Positions 62,504 to 64,000 of a DNA stretch of 64,000 nt are shown here, in pieces. The translations under genes were made by a program, and so were the position numbers. Position 1 is the first letter of the stretch; every line of letters starts with the position of its first letter. The DNA comes from Streptomyces sp. HD (GTDB taxonomy: Bacteria > Actinomycetota > Actinomycetes > Streptomycetales > Streptomycetaceae): assembly GCF_028369295.1 (NCBI RefSeq), contig NZ_JAQMYP010000014.1, forward strand, positions 116,953 to 180,952, read 5' to 3'. A model generated the notes under the pieces. The model did no database searches. It saw only the letters and a program-made list of their open reading frames with translations, and had not been told where the DNA came from.

Positions 62504-63340
62504 TCAGCGGCCCGCCTGGTGGTGGCGACGCACCGCGAGGGGGACGAAGACGGCGAGGAGGGTCACGGACCACGCGATCGTTGTGAACACCGGGTGGGCC
62601 AGTGGCCAGGCGGCGTGCTGGGAGGGGATTCCCGGGTTTCCGAACAGTCGGCGGCAGGCGGCGACCGCCGCGCTCACCGGGTTCCAGTCGGCGATGGTCC
62701 GGAGCCAGGCGGGCATGCCGTCGGTCGGGACGAAGGTGTTGGAGATGATGGAGATGGGGAAGATCATCATCACCATGTGGTCGGACGTCTCCTCGTTCTT
62801 CACCAGTAGGCCGATGTACGCGCCGAGCCATGTCATGGCGTACCGGAAGAGGATCAATACGGCGAAGCCGCCGACGGCGGACAGTACGCCGTTGTGCACC
62901 CGCCAGCCCACCGCGAGGCCGCAGACGACCATGGTGGCCATCTCCAGGGCGCCGATCAGCATGTCCGCGCCGGTCTGCCCGAACGGAACGGCGGAGCGGG
63001 CCATCGGCATGGACCGGAAGCGGTCCATGATGCCCTGCTGGGCGTCGCGGGCGATGGCCGCGGACGTGGCCATGATCCCGCTGACCGACAGCATCATGAA
63101 GAGGCCCGGCATCAGGAACTCACGGTAATTGCCGCCGCCCGGCACGGCGATGGCGCTGCCGAAGACATAGCCGAACAGCACGATGAAGACGATCGGCACC
63201 GCGAGGGTGGAGACGAGTGCGCCGGGTGCGTGCCACAGGTGGACGAGGTTGCGCCGCACCAGGGTGATGCCGTCGGTCAGCGCCCAGCGGAGGCGCGGCA
63301 GCCCGGTCGGCGGGGCGGCCCGGAAGTCCAGTTCGCTCAT
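62504..63340 (-). CDS. ABC-2 type export permease (DrrB-like)
   Basis: A 278-residue membrane protein with six helices. The ABC-2 signature region reads FLMPGLFMMLSVSGIMATSA and ARDAQQGIMDRFRSMPMARS, as in daunorubicin-type DrrB. It forms the channel with the ATPase encoded just upstream, overlapping by 4 bases (ATGA, 63337-63340). Substrate unknown; such pairs export drugs, pigments or lipids. Confidence 0.9.
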   Translation of the reverse strand: MSELDFRAAPPTGLPRLRWALTDGITLVRRNLVHLWHAPGALVSTLAVPIVFIVLFGYVFGSAIAVPGGGNYREFLMPGLFMMLSVSGIMATSAAIARDAQQGIMDRFRSMPMARSAVPFGQTGADMLIGALEMATMVVCGLAVGWRVHNGVLSAVGGFAVLILFRYAMTWLGAYIGLLVKNEETSDHMVMMIFPISIISNTFVPTDGMPAWLRTIADWNPVSAAVAACRRLFGNPGIPSQHAAWPLAHPVFTTIAWSVTLLAVFVPLAVRRHHQAGR

Positions 63341-64000
63341 GAGGCGTTGCTCTCCGAGGGGTGGGTGCCGGTGGTGGTGTCCGGGCTGGTGCGGTCGGTG
63401 AGGGTGAGGAAGACCTCGTCGAGGGTGGGGCGGCGCATGGTGATGTCCTCCGCCGTCACGCCGGCCGCGTCGAGGGCGCGGACGACGTCGGGCAGGGTGA
63501 CGGGCCGGGCGGTGGGCGTGCTGATCAGTCGCCCGGCCCGGTCGACGGCCGGTCGGCCGCCCGTCAGCACCTCCATCGCCCGGGCCGCGTCAGCGAGTTG
63601 CTCCTCGGCCGCTACGACGTCCACCCGGCCGCCGATGGCGGCCTTGAGTGTGTCGGGGGAGCCGGTGGCGACGACGTGCCCCGCGTCCATGACGGCGATG
63701 TGGTCGGCGAGGCGGTCCGCCTCGTCCAGGTACTGGGTGGTGAGCAGTACGGTCGTGCCGTTGCCCACCAGCTCGCGTACCGCCGACCACATGTCCATAC
63801 GGCTGCGGGGGTCGAGGCCGGTCGTGGGCTCGTCGAGGAAGAGCAGCGGCGGAGACACGATCAGTGAGGCCATCAGGTGCAGGCGGCGCAGCATGCCACC
63901 GGAGTAGGTGCCCGCGGCGCGGTCGGCCGCGTGGTCGAGCCCGAACTGGTCGAGCAGTTCGTCCGCCCGGGGGGGGGGGGGGCCCGCCCCCCCCCCCCCC
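63337..64000 (-). CDS. ABC transporter ATP-binding protein (DrrA-like), partial and corrupted
   Basis: The readable part runs from the stop at 63337 to about 63968 and includes the ABC signature TYSGGMLRRL, Walker B LLFLDEPTTGLD, the switch LLTTQYLDEADRLADH, and the DrrA C-terminal region (RRPTLDEVFLTLTDRT). The N-terminal Walker A half lies beyond. From 63969 to 64000 the sequence is G14-CCCG-C14, which cannot be natural for this gene and would give only Gly/Pro, so that end should not be trusted. Overlaps the permease gene by 4 bases. Confidence 0.85.
   Translation of the reverse strand, partial: GGGGAGPPPPRADELLDQFGLDHAADRAAGTYSGGMLRRLHLMASLIVSPPLLFLDEPTTGLDPRSRMDMWSAVRELVGNGTTVLLTTQYLDEADRLADHIAVMDAGHVVATGSPDTLKAAIGGRVDVVAAEEQLADAARAMEVLTGGRPAVDRAGRLISTPTARPVTLPDVVRALDAAGVTAEDITMRRPTLDEVFLTLTDRTSPDTTTGTHPSESNAS

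Noticed and set aside
61920..62831. 303-residue minus-strand frame spanning tRNA-Ala edge to the permease
   Set aside because: It runs through the tRNA 3' end and over the permease gene in the wrong frame; only the TPR-like part is meaningful and it is frameshifted.

Overview
The window is high-GC actinobacterial chromosome that I read as Streptomyces. The grounds are gene order, protein sequence, third-position GC bias, rolling GTG starts, a 630-residue DnaA with a long linker, and thirteen exact copies of the 14-bp parS GTTTCACGTGAAAC. It carries the chromosomal replication origin, placed between dnaA and dnaN as in other Streptomyces. The last 32 bases are G and C homopolymers that interrupt a gene and look like an assembly artefact.

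Left arm, 1-38 kb. Positions 1-5.9 kb hold accessory genes: a cut-off HAD phosphatase, two GNAT acetyltransferases, a GlcG/HbpS protein, a divergent MarR-MFS pair and a serine hydrolase. Next comes replication and translation core: dnaB, a MATE exporter, and the operon rpsF-ssb-rpsR-rplI. From 11.3 to 18.6 kb lie cell-wall genes: a small membrane protein, a FemX-type aminoacyltransferase, an alanine racemase-like protein, a GT87 glycosyltransferase and a bifunctional penicillin-binding protein. Then follow a PadR regulator with ino1, an MFS protein, an LppU/SCO3897 protein and cca. At 24.6-34.4 kb a long rightward cluster runs DUF6049 - murJ - pseudokinase - sigM - rsmA - trxB - trxA. It joins lipid II flipping, its likely pseudokinase partner, an ECF sigma/anti-sigma pair and the thioredoxin system. 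The trxBA pair has a textbook SigR promoter.

Origin core, 35-54.6 kb. Leftward from the origin run rpmH, rnpA, yidD, yidC, jag, rsmG, parA and parB. Rightward run dnaA, oriC, dnaN, gnd, recF, a DUF721/DciA gene, gyrB, gyrA and a DUF3566 membrane protein. oriC (about 0.9 kb) has more than a dozen DnaA boxes, nearly all one base off TTGTCCACA. Perfect boxes instead lie outside it: upstream of dnaB, upstream of parA, in the dnaN-gnd gap and in the gnd-recF gap.

Right flank, 54.7-64 kb. tRNA-Ile(GAT) and tRNA-Ala(TGC) bracket about 7 kb of mostly Streptomyces-specific genes: a small secreted cysteine protein flanked by duplicated hairpins, an AAA ATPase, a small exported protein, a DLW-39 protein, a secreted anchored protein, a Ser/Thr kinase and an XRE-type regulator. 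Beyond tRNA-Ala lie a frameshifted TPR-regulator remnant and a DrrAB-like ABC exporter.

All thirteen parS sites lie between 485 and 37745; none lies in the 26 kb to the right. Three sit at the exact centre of longer perfect palindromes between convergent genes, where they probably double as terminators. Three others lie inside rsmA, parB and parA and read as the same pentapeptide, VSRET. I found no single locus that is clearly a new system. The most unusual signals are the parS-terminator palindromes, the DnaA-box clusters upstream of dnaB and parA, the duplicated hairpins around the small secreted gene, and two intergenic short tandem repeats.
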